A DNA stretch of 64,000 nucleotides from Marichromatium bheemlicum. Its GTDB lineage: Bacteria > Pseudomonadota > Gammaproteobacteria > Chromatiales > Chromatiaceae. The first letter of the stretch is position 1, and each line of letters begins with the position of its first letter. Location of the stretch: the NCBI RefSeq assembly GCF_012276755.1, contig NZ_JAAXKX010000006.1, positions 107,957 to 171,956 of the forward strand, in the 5' to 3' direction. The notes under the pieces were generated by a model that did no database searches, had not been told where the DNA came from, and was given only the letters and a program-made list of their open reading frames with translations. A program made the translations under genes and the position numbers. This document shows positions 54,427-63,908 of the stretch, piece after piece.

Positions 54427-56370
54427 CGTAGGTTGGGTTACCCGTTCCGCCATCTCATCGACAACCCGGCACCGCCCATGGACGGGTAACCCAACACAAG
54501 CCGCCGATGATCCGGCGATGTGATCCGACGGCGTCAGCGTATTCATCGCGCGGCATCGCCCGGTCGGTTGGGATTCAATCCCCCAACCCCCTTTTCCAAA
54601 GGGGGCTCTTGACGCCGACACATGAAAAAACCGCCGCCGGTGATCCGGTGGCGGTCGTTTCATTCATCTGGCGATGTCGCATTGTTGGGTTGCCGAACAA
54701 CGGCAACCCAACCTACGGGCTGCTCCGATGGCGATCGCGTTATTCATCGAGCGGCATCGCATCGTTGGGTTGCCGAACAACGGCAACCCAACCTACGGGG
54801 GTCGTAGGTTGGGTTACCCGTTCCGCCATCTCATCGACAACCCGGCACCGCCCATGGACGGGTAACCCAACACCATCGCCGTCGATGATGTGGCGGCGGT
54901 CAGCGTATTAACCAATCGGAATCGCCCGGTCGGTTAGGATTCAATCCCCCAACCCCCTTTTTCAAAGGGGGCTTTTGACGCCGATACGTGAAAAAACCGC
55001 CGCCGGTGATCCGGTGGCGGTCGGTTCATTCATCTGGCGATGTCACATTGTTGGGTTGCCGAACAACGGCAACCCAATCGACGGCGCTCGTAGGTTGGGT
55101 TACCCGTTCCGCCATCTCATCGACAACCCGGCACCGTCCATGGACGGGTAACCCAACACAAGCCGCCGATGATCCGGCGATGTGATCCGACGGCGTCAGC
55201 GTATTCATCGCGCGGCATCGCCCGGTTGGTTGGGATTCAATCCCCCAACCCCCTTTTCCAAAGGGGGCTCTTGACGCCGACACATGAAAAAACCGCCGCC
55301 GGTGATCCGGTGGCGGTCGGTTCATTCATCTAGCGATATCGCATTGTTGGGTTGCCGAACAACGGCAACCCAACCGACGGCGCTCGTAGGTTGGGTTACC
55401 CGTTCCGCCATCTAATCAAAAACCCGGCACCGCCCATGGACGGGTAACCCAACACAACCGCCGTCGATGATCCGGCGGCGGTCAGCGTGTTCATCACGCG
55501 GCATCGCTTGGTCGGTTGGGATCAAATCCCCCAACCCCCTTTTTCAAAGGGGCTTTTGACGTCGGTACGTGAAAAAACCGCCGCCGGTGATTCGGCGGCG
55601 GTCGGTTCATTCATCTGGCGATATCGCATCGTTGGGTTGCCGAACAACGGCAACCCAACCTACGGGGCTGCTCCGATGGCGATCGCGTTATTCATCGAGC
55701 GGCATCGCATCGTTGGGTTACCCGTTCCGCCATCTCATCGACAACCCGGCACCGCCCATGGACGGGTAACCCAACACCACCGCCGTCGATGATCCGGCGG
55801 TGGTGACCCATTGACGGTCATCGTATTCATCACGCGGCATCGCTCGGTCGGTTTGGATTCAATCCCCCAACCCCCTTTTTCAAAGGGGGCTCTTGACGCC
55901 GACACATGAAAAAACCGCCGCCGGTGATCCGGTGGCGGTCGGTTCATTCATCGCGCGGCATCGCCCGGTTGGTTTGGATTCAATCCCCCAACCCCCTTTT
56001 TCAAAGGGGGCTCTTGACGCCGACACATGAAAAAACCGCCGCCGGTGATCCGGCGGCGGTCGGTTCATTCATCTGGCGACATCGCATTGTTGGGTTGCCG
56101 AACAACGGCAACCCAACCTACGGGCTGCTCCGATGGCGATCGCGTTATTCATCGAGCGGCATCGCATCGTTGGGTTGCCAAACAACGGCAACCCAACCTA
56201 CGGGGCTGCTCCGATGGCGATCGCGTTATTCATCGAGCGACATCGCATCGTTGGGTTGCCAAACAACGGCAACCCAACCTACGGGCTGCTCCGATGGCGA
56301 TCGCGTTATTCATCGAGCGACATCGCATCGTTGGGTTGCCAAACAACGGCAACCCAACCTACGGGGCTAA
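54427..56370. repeat. Large composite REP/BIME array between surface-protein genes
   Basis: About 1.94 kb made only of repeat units. Long hairpins (A) lie at 54427-54497, 54803-54873, 55089-55159, 55385-55455, and a hybrid at about 55709-55777. Terminator-like hairpins (C) lie at about 54625-54660, 54991-55025, 55287-55324, 55572-55610, 55909-55950 and 56030-56070. Each C follows a CCCCCAACCCCCTTTT...AAAGGGG palindrome. Short hairpins (B) lie in the gaps. On the minus strand every C unit reads as a GC stem followed by TTTTTT, directly downstream of the 1038-aa gene. Confidence 0.94.
56124..56365. repeat. Three tandem copies of an 80-bp REP-containing unit
   Basis: Units start at 56124, 56205 and 56285 with GCTGCTCCGATGGCGATCGC. 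Each ends with the short hairpin GTTGGGTTGCC(A)AACAACGG and CAACCCAACCTACG. They are nearly identical and adjoin the stop codon of the 1038-aa gene, so the mRNA 3' end passes through three identical stem-loops. Confidence 0.9.
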
Positions 56371-56377
56371 TATCACA

Positions 56378-59300
56378 TTAAGTTTCTGGCTGCTCACCTC
56401 CGGCGCTTTCTTTGAAGGCGCCGCCCAGGGCATCGGCGGAGTGCACGCCGACTAGCTGGACGAGGATGTTGGTGTCATCAAACTTGACATCGTCACTCTT
56501 ATTAGCAGTCACCATCGCATAGGTATTGCCATCGAAGGTGAAGAAGGTGTTTGCATCACCCACAAACTCGACGCCACTCGTTGCGGCGACGGCATCGGCC
56601 ACGATACCGGCGGCCTCGAGGACAGCGGCGGCGGCACCAGCGTCAGCACTACTCTCTTTCGTGAAGACGCTCAGCGTACCCTTGTCAATGTTGGTGGTAT
56701 CACCCGCATTGAAGTCGGTGATGGTCACAATGGCACTGCCCGACATCGACTCGCTGTGGTCAATCAGGAAGTTGTCGTTCCCGAGACCACCGGACACCGT
56801 GAACTCAGCCAGGGTGCCTGCGGCATTGTTGGCGACTAGCATGAAGGTGTCGTTACCGAGACCACCGCTAACGGTCGCCTGCTCGGAGGCGGTGACGTAA
56901 ACGGTGTTTGCCATCAGCTCGGAGCCGGTGAAGGTGACGACCTCGCCGGAGATGCCGTCGGTCGATCCTTTGTTGTTCCCCGAGATCGAACCAACATTAA
57001 CCGCCCCCATCGCCCCCGAGGCATCAACCGTCACCGTCTTAGCACTCAAGGCGTCGAGGGTGATGTCGCCGTAGGTGCCATTGGCGTCGATGACGATGGC
57101 GCCGGTTGCTGCCGAATCGGCCGCCGTAACAGCGACATCGCCGATCGTCACGTCGCCCAGCACACCCGCCATGTTGACGTCGATGGTGTGACCGGCACCG
57201 GTGCCGATGTCACCGAGCGTCAGCCCGCCGATCAGCCCTTCGGCGTTGACGGTGATGTCATAGTCGACCGCACCGCCCAGGTTACTGAGGGTGATCTTGG
57301 ACTCGGCGCCAGCACCGGAGAGGTCGACGGCGGCAACGCTGCCGAAGTCAACGGCCCATGCGCCTTCACTCTCGCCCCCAGCGGCAGCGAATGCCTGACC
57401 GGCATCGATCGTCAGACTCTCGACTGCGGAAAGATCACTGCCCTTGGCCAGGGTGAACGCGCCATCGGCATCGATTCGCAGATCGTTCAACTTGGCGGCA
57501 TCCAGCGCGACGGTCGAGGCCTGGTCGGTATTGGTCTGGTTAAAGACGGCCGAGGTCGCCGCGACCAGCTCGATGGTGTTGTTCAGCGCCCCGGCGATCT
57601 CGGCGGTCAAGCCTTCGGCCTTGGTGGCGACGAGCTTGCCACCAAGGCCGTCACCCAGCGTGTTGAACGCCTCGACCACCAGCGTCACGTCGGCGCTCTC
57701 GGTCAAGACGGTGTTGACCGTATTGATGGTCTCGGCCTGCTCGGTCCCGCCGCTCACGCTCAAGGTGGTGGCACCGGCGTGGTCGAAGGCGACCTCACCG
57801 CTGGCTGCCTGGTCGAGGGTCACGCCCAGATCGGCCATGCCCAGGTTGACGAACTTCACGGCGTTACCCGCGCCCTTGACGACCACCTGTTCGATGCCGG
57901 TGGACTCGGCGCCGGAGAAGGTGCTCACGTCACTCAACCCACCGGGCGCGGCCTTCATTCCGCTCGAACCGGCGGCATTCAGCTCAACCGTCTCGACCCC
58001 CGCCATCTGGTATTGGCTCACACCGAACCGACCGCTCAGCGACAAGGTATCGGCCCCCTCACCGCCGTTGATCTCGGCGTTGACGGCCAGGTCTCCGGGG
58101 GTGGCGCGGATGATGTCGTCACCCGCGCCGGCGAGCACCGAGGTCACCCCGGCGGCATCCCGCAGGTTCACATCGAGCACACCCTGCAACCCCGAGGCAT
58201 CGACGCTCTTGACCGCACCGCTCACCGCTCCCTGATGCGCGACGATCTTCACCGAGCCCGTCCCCTCGACGTTCACCTGCTCGGCATCGGCCGTCTCCAG
58301 CAACACCACGTTGGTGCCGGTGGCGGTGATGTCGACCACCTCGATACCATCGGCCACCAGCGCCACGGCGGCCTCGGCGGTGGTCACCTCGCCGGCCGCG
58401 TCCTTCACCTCGGCGGTGCCGATGTCGTTCAGGCCCAGGGCCAGGGCGTCGGCCTTGCCGTCGGTGACCTTGGCGGCGTACTGGATCTCAGCGCTACCGG
58501 CATCGCGCCCGGAGAGGTTGACGGCGGCCTCGGTCGAGCCCAGCTCGGCGAGGTTCACCGCACCGTTGAGCGCGAAGGTCTCGGCGCCCTCGATGCCCTT
58601 GGCCGAGACGGTGCGCGCGATCTCGCCGGTGTTGGTCAGCTCGATGGTCTCGACGTTGACCACACCGCCGTTGCCCTCAAAGCCGCCAAAATCGCCCTGC
58701 ACGTCGACCTTGAGCAGGTCGTTACCGGCGCCGCCGTCGATGCGATCGTCGGCATTCAGGGTGCGGGCGGAGGACAGCGCCGAGGCCACGGCATCGATGA
58801 TGTCGTTGGCATCAGAGGCGCGCTGTACGTCCGCCTCGGTCTTGCCCTCGGGCAGCGCGGCAGCGGCGGCGAGGAGGGTGTCGGCCTCGGTGGTCAGCGA
58901 CAACTCAAGGCCGGGGTTGGTCGGATCGATGCTCGGATCGACCTGCTCTTCAGCCGGCACGGCCGGGGCCTGCAGCTGTTCCTTGGCACCGTAGCGCATG
59001 AAGTGCGTAATCGGGGTCAGACCCGCGTCGGCGAAGGCGTCCTTCAGCTCGTCGAGGGTGATCTCCCGACCGGCGGCCTGCAGCGCGGCCAGCTTGGCGG
59101 CGAGGTAGGCGTCGTTGTCGAAGGCGTTGGAGGGGTTCACGCCCTCCCGGAAGCCGTACTGCAGATAGTGCTCGTAGACGTTGCCCGACCACTGCTGCTC
59201 GAAGGCCACGGCGGCGGCAGCGGCATCGGCATAGAGGTCGGGATGGGTGGCAACCAACTGCACGCCCTTGGCCAGGATGTATTCCTTGGGGTCGAAGTAC

Positions 59301-59494
59301 GCATTGGGCGCCAGGCCCTCGGCGTAACCAAACTGGCTGTAGTGCTGCTCAGGGGTCAGACCGGCCGACTGCAGCGCGCTGATGAGGTCATCAGCCGTCT
59401 TGTCGGCCCAGTCGGCCGCAGTGGCCGCTTGGGCCTGCAGTTGCTGGAGCTTTGCCTTGAGGTAAAAGGCCTGGTCGAAACCTTGCATTGCCAT
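56378..59494 (-). CDS. Surface-layer/RTX-like protein, 1038 residues
   Basis: A large acidic protein, Ala/Gly/Asp/Thr-rich and almost free of Cys, without signal peptide. The N-terminal 175 residues hold three repeats with HYSQFGYAEGLAPNAYF (51), HYLQYGFREGVNPSNAF (109) and HFMRYGAKEQL (164). A long beta-rich body of adhesin or S-layer type follows, with one early calcium-type motif (DDRIDGGAGNDLLKVDV, about 250) and two late ones (VSGGLGNDTFMLV and VSGGLGNDNFLIDH, near 875-900). The C-terminal 100 residues (ITDFNAGDTTNI and onward) would carry the type I export signal. A GAGAG sequence precedes the start. It is probably a main structural component of the cell surface, similar in plan to Caulobacter RsaA. 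Confidence 0.85.
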   Translation of the reverse strand: MAMQGFDQAFYLKAKLQQLQAQAATAADWADKTADDLISALQSAGLTPEQHYSQFGYAEGLAPNAYFDPKEYILAKGVQLVATHPDLYADAAAAAVAFEQQWSGNVYEHYLQYGFREGVNPSNAFDNDAYLAAKLAALQAAGREITLDELKDAFADAGLTPITHFMRYGAKEQLQAPAVPAEEQVDPSIDPTNPGLELSLTTEADTLLAAAAALPEGKTEADVQRASDANDIIDAVASALSSARTLNADDRIDGGAGNDLLKVDVQGDFGGFEGNGGVVNVETIELTNTGEIARTVSAKGIEGAETFALNGAVNLAELGSTEAAVNLSGRDAGSAEIQYAAKVTDGKADALALGLNDIGTAEVKDAAGEVTTAEAAVALVADGIEVVDITATGTNVVLLETADAEQVNVEGTGSVKIVAHQGAVSGAVKSVDASGLQGVLDVNLRDAAGVTSVLAGAGDDIIRATPGDLAVNAEINGGEGADTLSLSGRFGVSQYQMAGVETVELNAAGSSGMKAAPGGLSDVSTFSGAESTGIEQVVVKGAGNAVKFVNLGMADLGVTLDQAASGEVAFDHAGATTLSVSGGTEQAETINTVNTVLTESADVTLVVEAFNTLGDGLGGKLVATKAEGLTAEIAGALNNTIELVAATSAVFNQTNTDQASTVALDAAKLNDLRIDADGAFTLAKGSDLSAVESLTIDAGQAFAAAGGESEGAWAVDFGSVAAVDLSGAGAESKITLSNLGGAVDYDITVNAEGLIGGLTLGDIGTGAGHTIDVNMAGVLGDVTIGDVAVTAADSAATGAIVIDANGTYGDITLDALSAKTVTVDASGAMGAVNVGSISGNNKGSTDGISGEVVTFTGSELMANTVYVTASEQATVSGGLGNDTFMLVANNAAGTLAEFTVSGGLGNDNFLIDHSESMSGSAIVTITDFNAGDTTNIDKGTLSVFTKESSADAGAAAAVLEAAGIVADAVAATSGVEFVGDANTFFTFDGNTYAMVTANKSDDVKFDDTNILVQLVGVHSADALGGAFKESAGGEQPET

Positions 59495-59711
59495 CGAACG
59501 ACTCTCTCATTGCATTGATGACGACAGCGGGCGGTGTCGCCGCTGCCATTGGCCTGACGGACAAGGGCTGACCGACACCCAACGCCGCCGACGCGGCGCT
59601 CGCAACGGTGCCGACCCGCGCTCGGCGTGTCACGCGGGTTCAGTCCATCGACGGGCGGCCACCGCCCGCTGATTCGTCCCGAATCGCATCCCTGTCTTTG
59701 TCCACACAAAC
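59495..59711. other. 5' region of the 1038-aa surface protein gene
   Basis: This gap between the terminator at 59712 and the start codon must hold the gene's own promoter, since the terminator should stop transcripts from the 971-aa gene. No clear consensus boxes are visible in the GC-rich sequence. Confidence 0.35.
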
Positions 59712-59740
59712 AAAAACGCCCCCGGTTTCCCGAGGGCGTT
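59712..59740 (-). terminator. Intrinsic terminator downstream of the 971-aa surface protein gene
   Basis: On the minus strand the sequence reads AACGCCCTCGG, GAAA loop, CCGGGGGCGTT, then TTTGTTTG. This is a near-perfect 11-bp stem with a tetraloop and T-run. It lies about 410 nt after the stop codon at 60149, leaving an unusually long 3' untranslated stretch. Confidence 0.85.
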
Positions 59741-60148
59741 AGTGATTTCACGCAAGAGGTGCAAGGTCATACGAGCCAACCCAGACTGGGTGCGACCCAT
59801 CGACCGTGTGGCGAAACACGCGGTGTCATGATCCTGGCCATTCGACCTTGCAACATCGAGGGGTGTCACGACCGGCCGGCGTCCTGCCGTCTTTGCCCCG
59901 CCCACCCGGGCTCGAACCCATCGACCCCAGGGGTGACCAAGGCGGCGCACACACCATCCGTCCAGCGACGGGGCCGGCGACCCGCAGCACTGCCGCAGTC
60001 GCCCCACCCCCTCCATCTCGAACCCTTGCCCATGGAGAGGATGGTGCGCCATCAAGATCGATCAACCCATCGATCAGCCGCGTGACCGCGTGGCGTCCTT
60101 GCCGTTCAGCTCGGCATCGTGCCGTGGTCAGTTGGCTGGGTGCGTGGG
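59741..60148 (-). other. Long 3' untranslated region of the 971-aa gene
   Basis: About 410 bp between the stop codon and the first strong terminator, without a convincing open frame on either strand. It could carry a 3'-derived small RNA or only decayed sequence. Nothing more specific can be seen. Confidence 0.4.
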
Positions 60149-63064
60149 TTAGGCGCCAAACACCTCTGTGGCAGTGCTTGCCTCGACACCGGCCAGCTTG
60201 ACGATGACATCAGTACCACCAAACCCAGTGGTCCCATCCTCAGCTACCAGATAGGTGTCGCCGTTGTAGACGATGGCATTCTGTGCGGTTCCGGTGTTCG
60301 CAAGATTAACCAGAGTAATGTCATCCGCAGCGACGGTCCCACCGAAGGCGGCGGACAGGAATGTCGCTGCATCAGCAGCCTCCCAGCTCGCAATGGCCTC
60401 AAGGTTTGCCGCAGTGACCCCAGCGACCTTATCGGTACTAAGCTCGAAGTCGGTAATGGTGGCAACCAAAGTGCCATCATCCCCACCGCTCACAGCCTTG
60501 ATGGTGAAGGTATCCGCACCCACACCACCAGTCAGCGTCGCGTCTGCCTTGGCATCTGCTACGGCTTTGACGGTGATCTTATCGTCTGCAATACCACCCA
60601 CCACGGTCGCAGCCTTGCTGGCCGTCACCGTAATGTCGTTTACATCGAGGCCAGCACCGGTGATGTTTGCAGTCGTAGCCACAACATCCCCCGTGGTCAG
60701 CTTACCCAGCGCACCGTCGGCGTTGATCTCGACGGTCTCACCGGTCACGCCGTTAAGCGTGACATCGCCATTGGTTCCGGCGAAGGACAGGGTCACGTCG
60801 CCACCGTTAGCATTGATGGCACCCAGATCCACATCACCCAGCACCTTGGCGGCATCGACCGAGATGTCGGTGCCCTTGGTGGTGATGGTGCCGATCTCGA
60901 GGGCGGAGCCACTCCCATCGGTATCCGACAGCGCCCCGGCGGTGACGGTGATGCCGTAGTCGGCCTGGCTCCCGGAGCCCAGGTCACCCAGCTTGGCCTC
61001 GCCATTGCCCTCGAGGGTGATGGCGTTGATGGCCTTGAGGGCGCCCATGGTCAGCTTGCCGCCATTGACGGTGGCGTTCAGGGCCTGCAGACCGCTGAGG
61101 TCGGAACTGACTGCGTTGCCCGATGCATTTGTGAACTGGTCAAGGTCCAGATCCGCATCGGCGTTCAGGGTCAACTGCTGGGCCTTGCCGGCCTGCAGGA
61201 TGAGGGTCGAGTCTGCACCGATCTTGCCGATGGTCAGCTCGGTGGCGCTGCCGGCCTGGATGATGCCGGCCTGGTCAGTGGCGGAACCGAAGCCCCCCGC
61301 AGCGGCGATGTTGACGCTCTCGGCCTTGGCGGCATTGATGGTGCCGTCGTAGACAACGTGCTCCGCGACGTTGAGGGTCAGCGCGGCGCTGTTGGTGAGC
61401 GTCACGCCGGCATCGACCGGCACCGGCGGCTTGTCGGCGGTTGCGGCCTCATCGGCCACATTGACGGTGGTGGACCCGCTGTTGTCGAGGGTGACAGCGT
61501 CTGCGCCACCTTCGATGCCCAGGGTCATATCGGCATTGCCCAGGCCAGCGAAGCTAGCCTCAGCGCCCATGTCTCCAGTCGCCTGGACGTTCTGGATGCC
61601 GTTGGACTCGGCCGCCGAGAAGGTCAGCTTACCGGTGTTGGCGAGCGCCAGGGTCTCGAAACCGCCGACGGCATACTGCACGGTGCCGGCGCCCGAGAGG
61701 GTCAGGGTGTCGTCGCCGCTGCCGCCCTGCAGGGTAGCATTCTTCAGCGCGCTGTTGGCATCAACCGTGAGGTCCACATCGCCCTGGAGGTTGGTGGCGT
61801 CGAAGGAGGACAGCTTGCTGGCCAGCGCGTTGACCTGGAGGTTGCCGGTGCCGGCGACGGTGTACTCGGTGGCGCTGACGTTCGACAGATTGACGACGTT
61901 GTCACCCTCGACGGAGAGCGCAGCCTTCTCGACACCCTTGACGTCGACCGCCACGGCGGCCTCCTTCACGGTGTCGGTCTGGACGGTGCCGACGTCCTTC
62001 AGGCCCAGGGCCAGGGTGTCTTCGGTGCCCTTGACGGCATCGGCGACGAAGGCCGCCTTGAAGGTGCCATCGCTCTGACCCGAGAGGCTGATGCCACCGG
62101 CGAGGCTGCCGAGATCCTTCAGGTTGACGGTGCCGTCCTCGGCGGTCACGGCATAGTGCACGTCGCCCTCGACACCGGTGGCGTCGAAGGAGCGATCGAT
62201 CGCACCCTTGTTGACCAGCTCGATGGTGTCGATGTTCTTGACGCCGCCGTCCTTGCTGAAGCCAGCGAAGTTCGACTGCATGTCGACCTTGAGCAGGTCG
62301 TTACCCTCGCCACCGTCGATGTTGTCGTCGGCGTTCAGGGTGCGGGCGGAGGACAGCGCGGAGGACACAGCGTCGATGTTGTCATCGGCGTTGGTGGTGC
62401 GCTGGACGTCTTCCTCGGTCTTGCCCTCGGGCAGCGCGGCGCCGACGGGCAGCAGGATGTCGACATCACCGGTCAGCGCGAAGTCGGTACCGGGGGTGAC
62501 GTTGGGATCGACCTGCTCTTCAGCCGGCACGACCGGGGCCTGCAGCTTTTCCTTGGCGCCGTAGAGCATGAAGTGCGAGACCGGGGTCAGACCCGCGTCG
62601 GCGAAGGCATCCTTCAGCTCGTCGAGGGTGATCTTCTGACCGGCGGCCTGCAGCGCGGCCAGCTTGGCCTCGAAGTAGGCGTCGTTGTCGAAGGCGTTGG
62701 AGGGGTTGATGCCTTCCTGAGCGCCGTACTGCAGGTAGTGGTCGTAGAGGTTGCCCGGCCACTTTTCTACGAAGGCCTTGGCAGCAGCGTCAGCATCCTT
62801 ATAGAGGTCAGGATTGTTGGCCACCAACTGCTTCCCCTTGAACAGGGCATACTCGTTGGGGTTGAAGAACTTGTTGGGGCCAAGACCCTCGGCGTAACCG
62901 TACTGGCTGTAGTGCTGCTCAGGGGTCATGCCGGCAGCCTTCAGCGTGCTCAGGAGGTCATCAGCCGTCTTGTCGGCCCACTGCTCTGCGGTGGCCTTGT
63001 TCGCCTGCAGCTGCTGGAGCTTTGCGCCGAGGTAGAAAGCCTGGTCAAAACCTTGAAGTGCCAT
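60149..63064 (-). CDS. Surface-layer/RTX-like protein, 971 residues (paralogue)
   Basis: A paralogue of the 1038-aa protein. The first 180 residues align without gaps (HYSQYGYAEGLGPNKFF at 51, HYLQYGAQEGINPSNAF at 109, HFMLYGAKEKL at 164), and the segment LPEGKTEEDVQR to DGGEGNDLLKVDM is almost the same. The later beta-rich body differs, with LTGGVGADTFTIKAV as the main late calcium motif and a C-terminal end IVKLAGVEASTATEVFGA. No signal peptide. AGAGGA lies 5-6 nt before ATG 63064. A strong ribosome site, a palindromic leader and a terminator of its own suggest high expression, as expected for a surface-layer subunit. Confidence 0.87.
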   Translation of the reverse strand: MALQGFDQAFYLGAKLQQLQANKATAEQWADKTADDLLSTLKAAGMTPEQHYSQYGYAEGLGPNKFFNPNEYALFKGKQLVANNPDLYKDADAAAKAFVEKWPGNLYDHYLQYGAQEGINPSNAFDNDAYFEAKLAALQAAGQKITLDELKDAFADAGLTPVSHFMLYGAKEKLQAPVVPAEEQVDPNVTPGTDFALTGDVDILLPVGAALPEGKTEEDVQRTTNADDNIDAVSSALSSARTLNADDNIDGGEGNDLLKVDMQSNFAGFSKDGGVKNIDTIELVNKGAIDRSFDATGVEGDVHYAVTAEDGTVNLKDLGSLAGGISLSGQSDGTFKAAFVADAVKGTEDTLALGLKDVGTVQTDTVKEAAVAVDVKGVEKAALSVEGDNVVNLSNVSATEYTVAGTGNLQVNALASKLSSFDATNLQGDVDLTVDANSALKNATLQGGSGDDTLTLSGAGTVQYAVGGFETLALANTGKLTFSAAESNGIQNVQATGDMGAEASFAGLGNADMTLGIEGGADAVTLDNSGSTTVNVADEAATADKPPVPVDAGVTLTNSAALTLNVAEHVVYDGTINAAKAESVNIAAAGGFGSATDQAGIIQAGSATELTIGKIGADSTLILQAGKAQQLTLNADADLDLDQFTNASGNAVSSDLSGLQALNATVNGGKLTMGALKAINAITLEGNGEAKLGDLGSGSQADYGITVTAGALSDTDGSGSALEIGTITTKGTDISVDAAKVLGDVDLGAINANGGDVTLSFAGTNGDVTLNGVTGETVEINADGALGKLTTGDVVATTANITGAGLDVNDITVTASKAATVVGGIADDKITVKAVADAKADATLTGGVGADTFTIKAVSGGDDGTLVATITDFELSTDKVAGVTAANLEAIASWEAADAATFLSAAFGGTVAADDITLVNLANTGTAQNAIVYNGDTYLVAEDGTTGFGGTDVIVKLAGVEASTATEVFGA

Positions 63065-63090
63065 CGAGGTCCTCTCTTACGATTCAAAAG

Positions 63091-63104
63091 ACATATGCAT
63101 ATGT
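63091..63104. promoter_or_regulatory. 14-bp perfect palindrome in the leader of the 971-aa gene
   Basis: ACATATGCATATGT reads the same on both strands and lies 27 bp before the start codon. It may be an operator or a small leader stem near the ribosome site. Confidence 0.5.
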
Positions 63105-63301
63105 AGCTGGCGGCATCCAGATGACCGCCTGCCAATCCCCGGCCTATTGAGGGATCCGGTACCGAGGCACTTGGCAAGACGACCTGGCGACCAACCAACG
63201 AGCCACATCTCCCGGTCCGGTGCATCTATGACCAGAGCCGGAAAACGAGGAACACGGAGGTCCGCTTCCTTTGCGTCCCTTCTAATTCGGAAACGCGATT
63301 G

Positions 63302-63327
63302 ATGCCCATATTACCTTATAAGGGCAT
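63302..63327. promoter_or_regulatory. AT-rich inverted repeat in the upstream region of the 971-aa gene
   Basis: ATGCCC (63302-63307) and GGGCAT (63322-63327) form an inverted repeat around the spacer. The perfect palindrome CCTTATAAGG (63314-63323) overlaps it. The site is in the only strongly AT-rich part of the region, so it is a good candidate for the promoter or operator. Confidence 0.45.
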
Positions 63328-63687
63328 ACAAATAGTTTTTCGTCCTTATTCTGACATCTCCTCGGGCGCCTGTCGATCCGTAGGGGCACGTTACCCAAAG
63401 TTTTTTTCCAGCTGTGACGAAGTCCCGTTTTGCCGAAGGGTCAGACACGGAAGAAATCGCTTCCCAATCATCACCTTACGCGCCACACACGCAACGAAAA
63501 CCCCAACCCGCCAACCACCCTCGCCCCACCCCAGCAGACCCGGACGCCCCCCGCCAACACCCCACCGCTCCCCCGCCACCCCCTCGCGCCGCACCGCACC
63601 AACCAGATGGCCCGCAAATACGAGAGCACCTTTCGGCAACCCAACCAACACCGCCGCCCCCCTTTGAAAAAAGCCGCGTCAACACCG

Positions 63688-63795
63688 AAAAAACCGCCCC
63701 GGTTTCCCGAAGGCGGCTCGTTACCAAAAAACCGCCCCGGTTTCTCGAAGGCGGCTCGTTACCAAAAAACCGCCCCCGGTTCCCCGAGGGCGGTT
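63688..63795 (-). terminator. Three tandem intrinsic terminators
   Basis: Three copies with a period of 38 bp (63688-63720, 63726-63758, 63764-63795). On the minus strand each is a GC stem (for the third, CCGCCCTCGG, GGAA, CCGGGGGCGG) followed by TTTTTT. They would stop minus-strand transcription arriving from beyond the window and isolate the 971-aa gene from it. Confidence 0.87.
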
Positions 63796-63825
63796 CATTT
63801 CAATCATCAAGCGCTGGCGCAGAAT

Positions 63826-63855
63826 GTTGGGTTGCCGTTGGCAACCCAACCTACG
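63826..63855. repeat. Short REP hairpin (B type)
   Basis: GTTGGGTTGCCGTTGGCAAC then CCAACCTACG, the same family as the arrays at 49-56 kb, here as a single copy. Confidence 0.85.
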
Positions 63856-63908
63856 GCGCTCCCCACAGCGTGAGACCCGTCAAAAAGAGAGACGTGCCCC
63901 CCATTGAA

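Larger units (their letters stand above)
63065..63687. other. Leader and promoter region of the 971-aa gene
   Basis: About 620 bp without a convincing gene. Two palindromic sites (63091-63104 and 63302-63327) lie in its AT-rich parts. The 63480-63660 part is C-rich and low-complexity on the plus strand; open frames there have no family features. Confidence 0.4.

Noticed and set aside
54427..56370. Possible CRISPR array because of many regularly spaced repeats
   Set aside because: The repeats are long hairpins with repeated, not unique, spacers, no cas gene is near, and an associated RAYT explains them.
57188..59518. A plus-strand open frame of 776 codons opposite the 1038-aa surface protein
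   Set aside because: It is antisense to the repeat-rich surface protein; its Gly/Leu/His pattern is the complement of Ala/Glu/Asp codons. No ribosome site or known domain.
60119..63106. A plus-strand open frame of 995 codons opposite the 971-aa surface protein
   Set aside because: The same kind of antisense shadow; it shares its repeated segments with the opposite-strand shadow of the paralogue, as expected from the shared real coding sequence.
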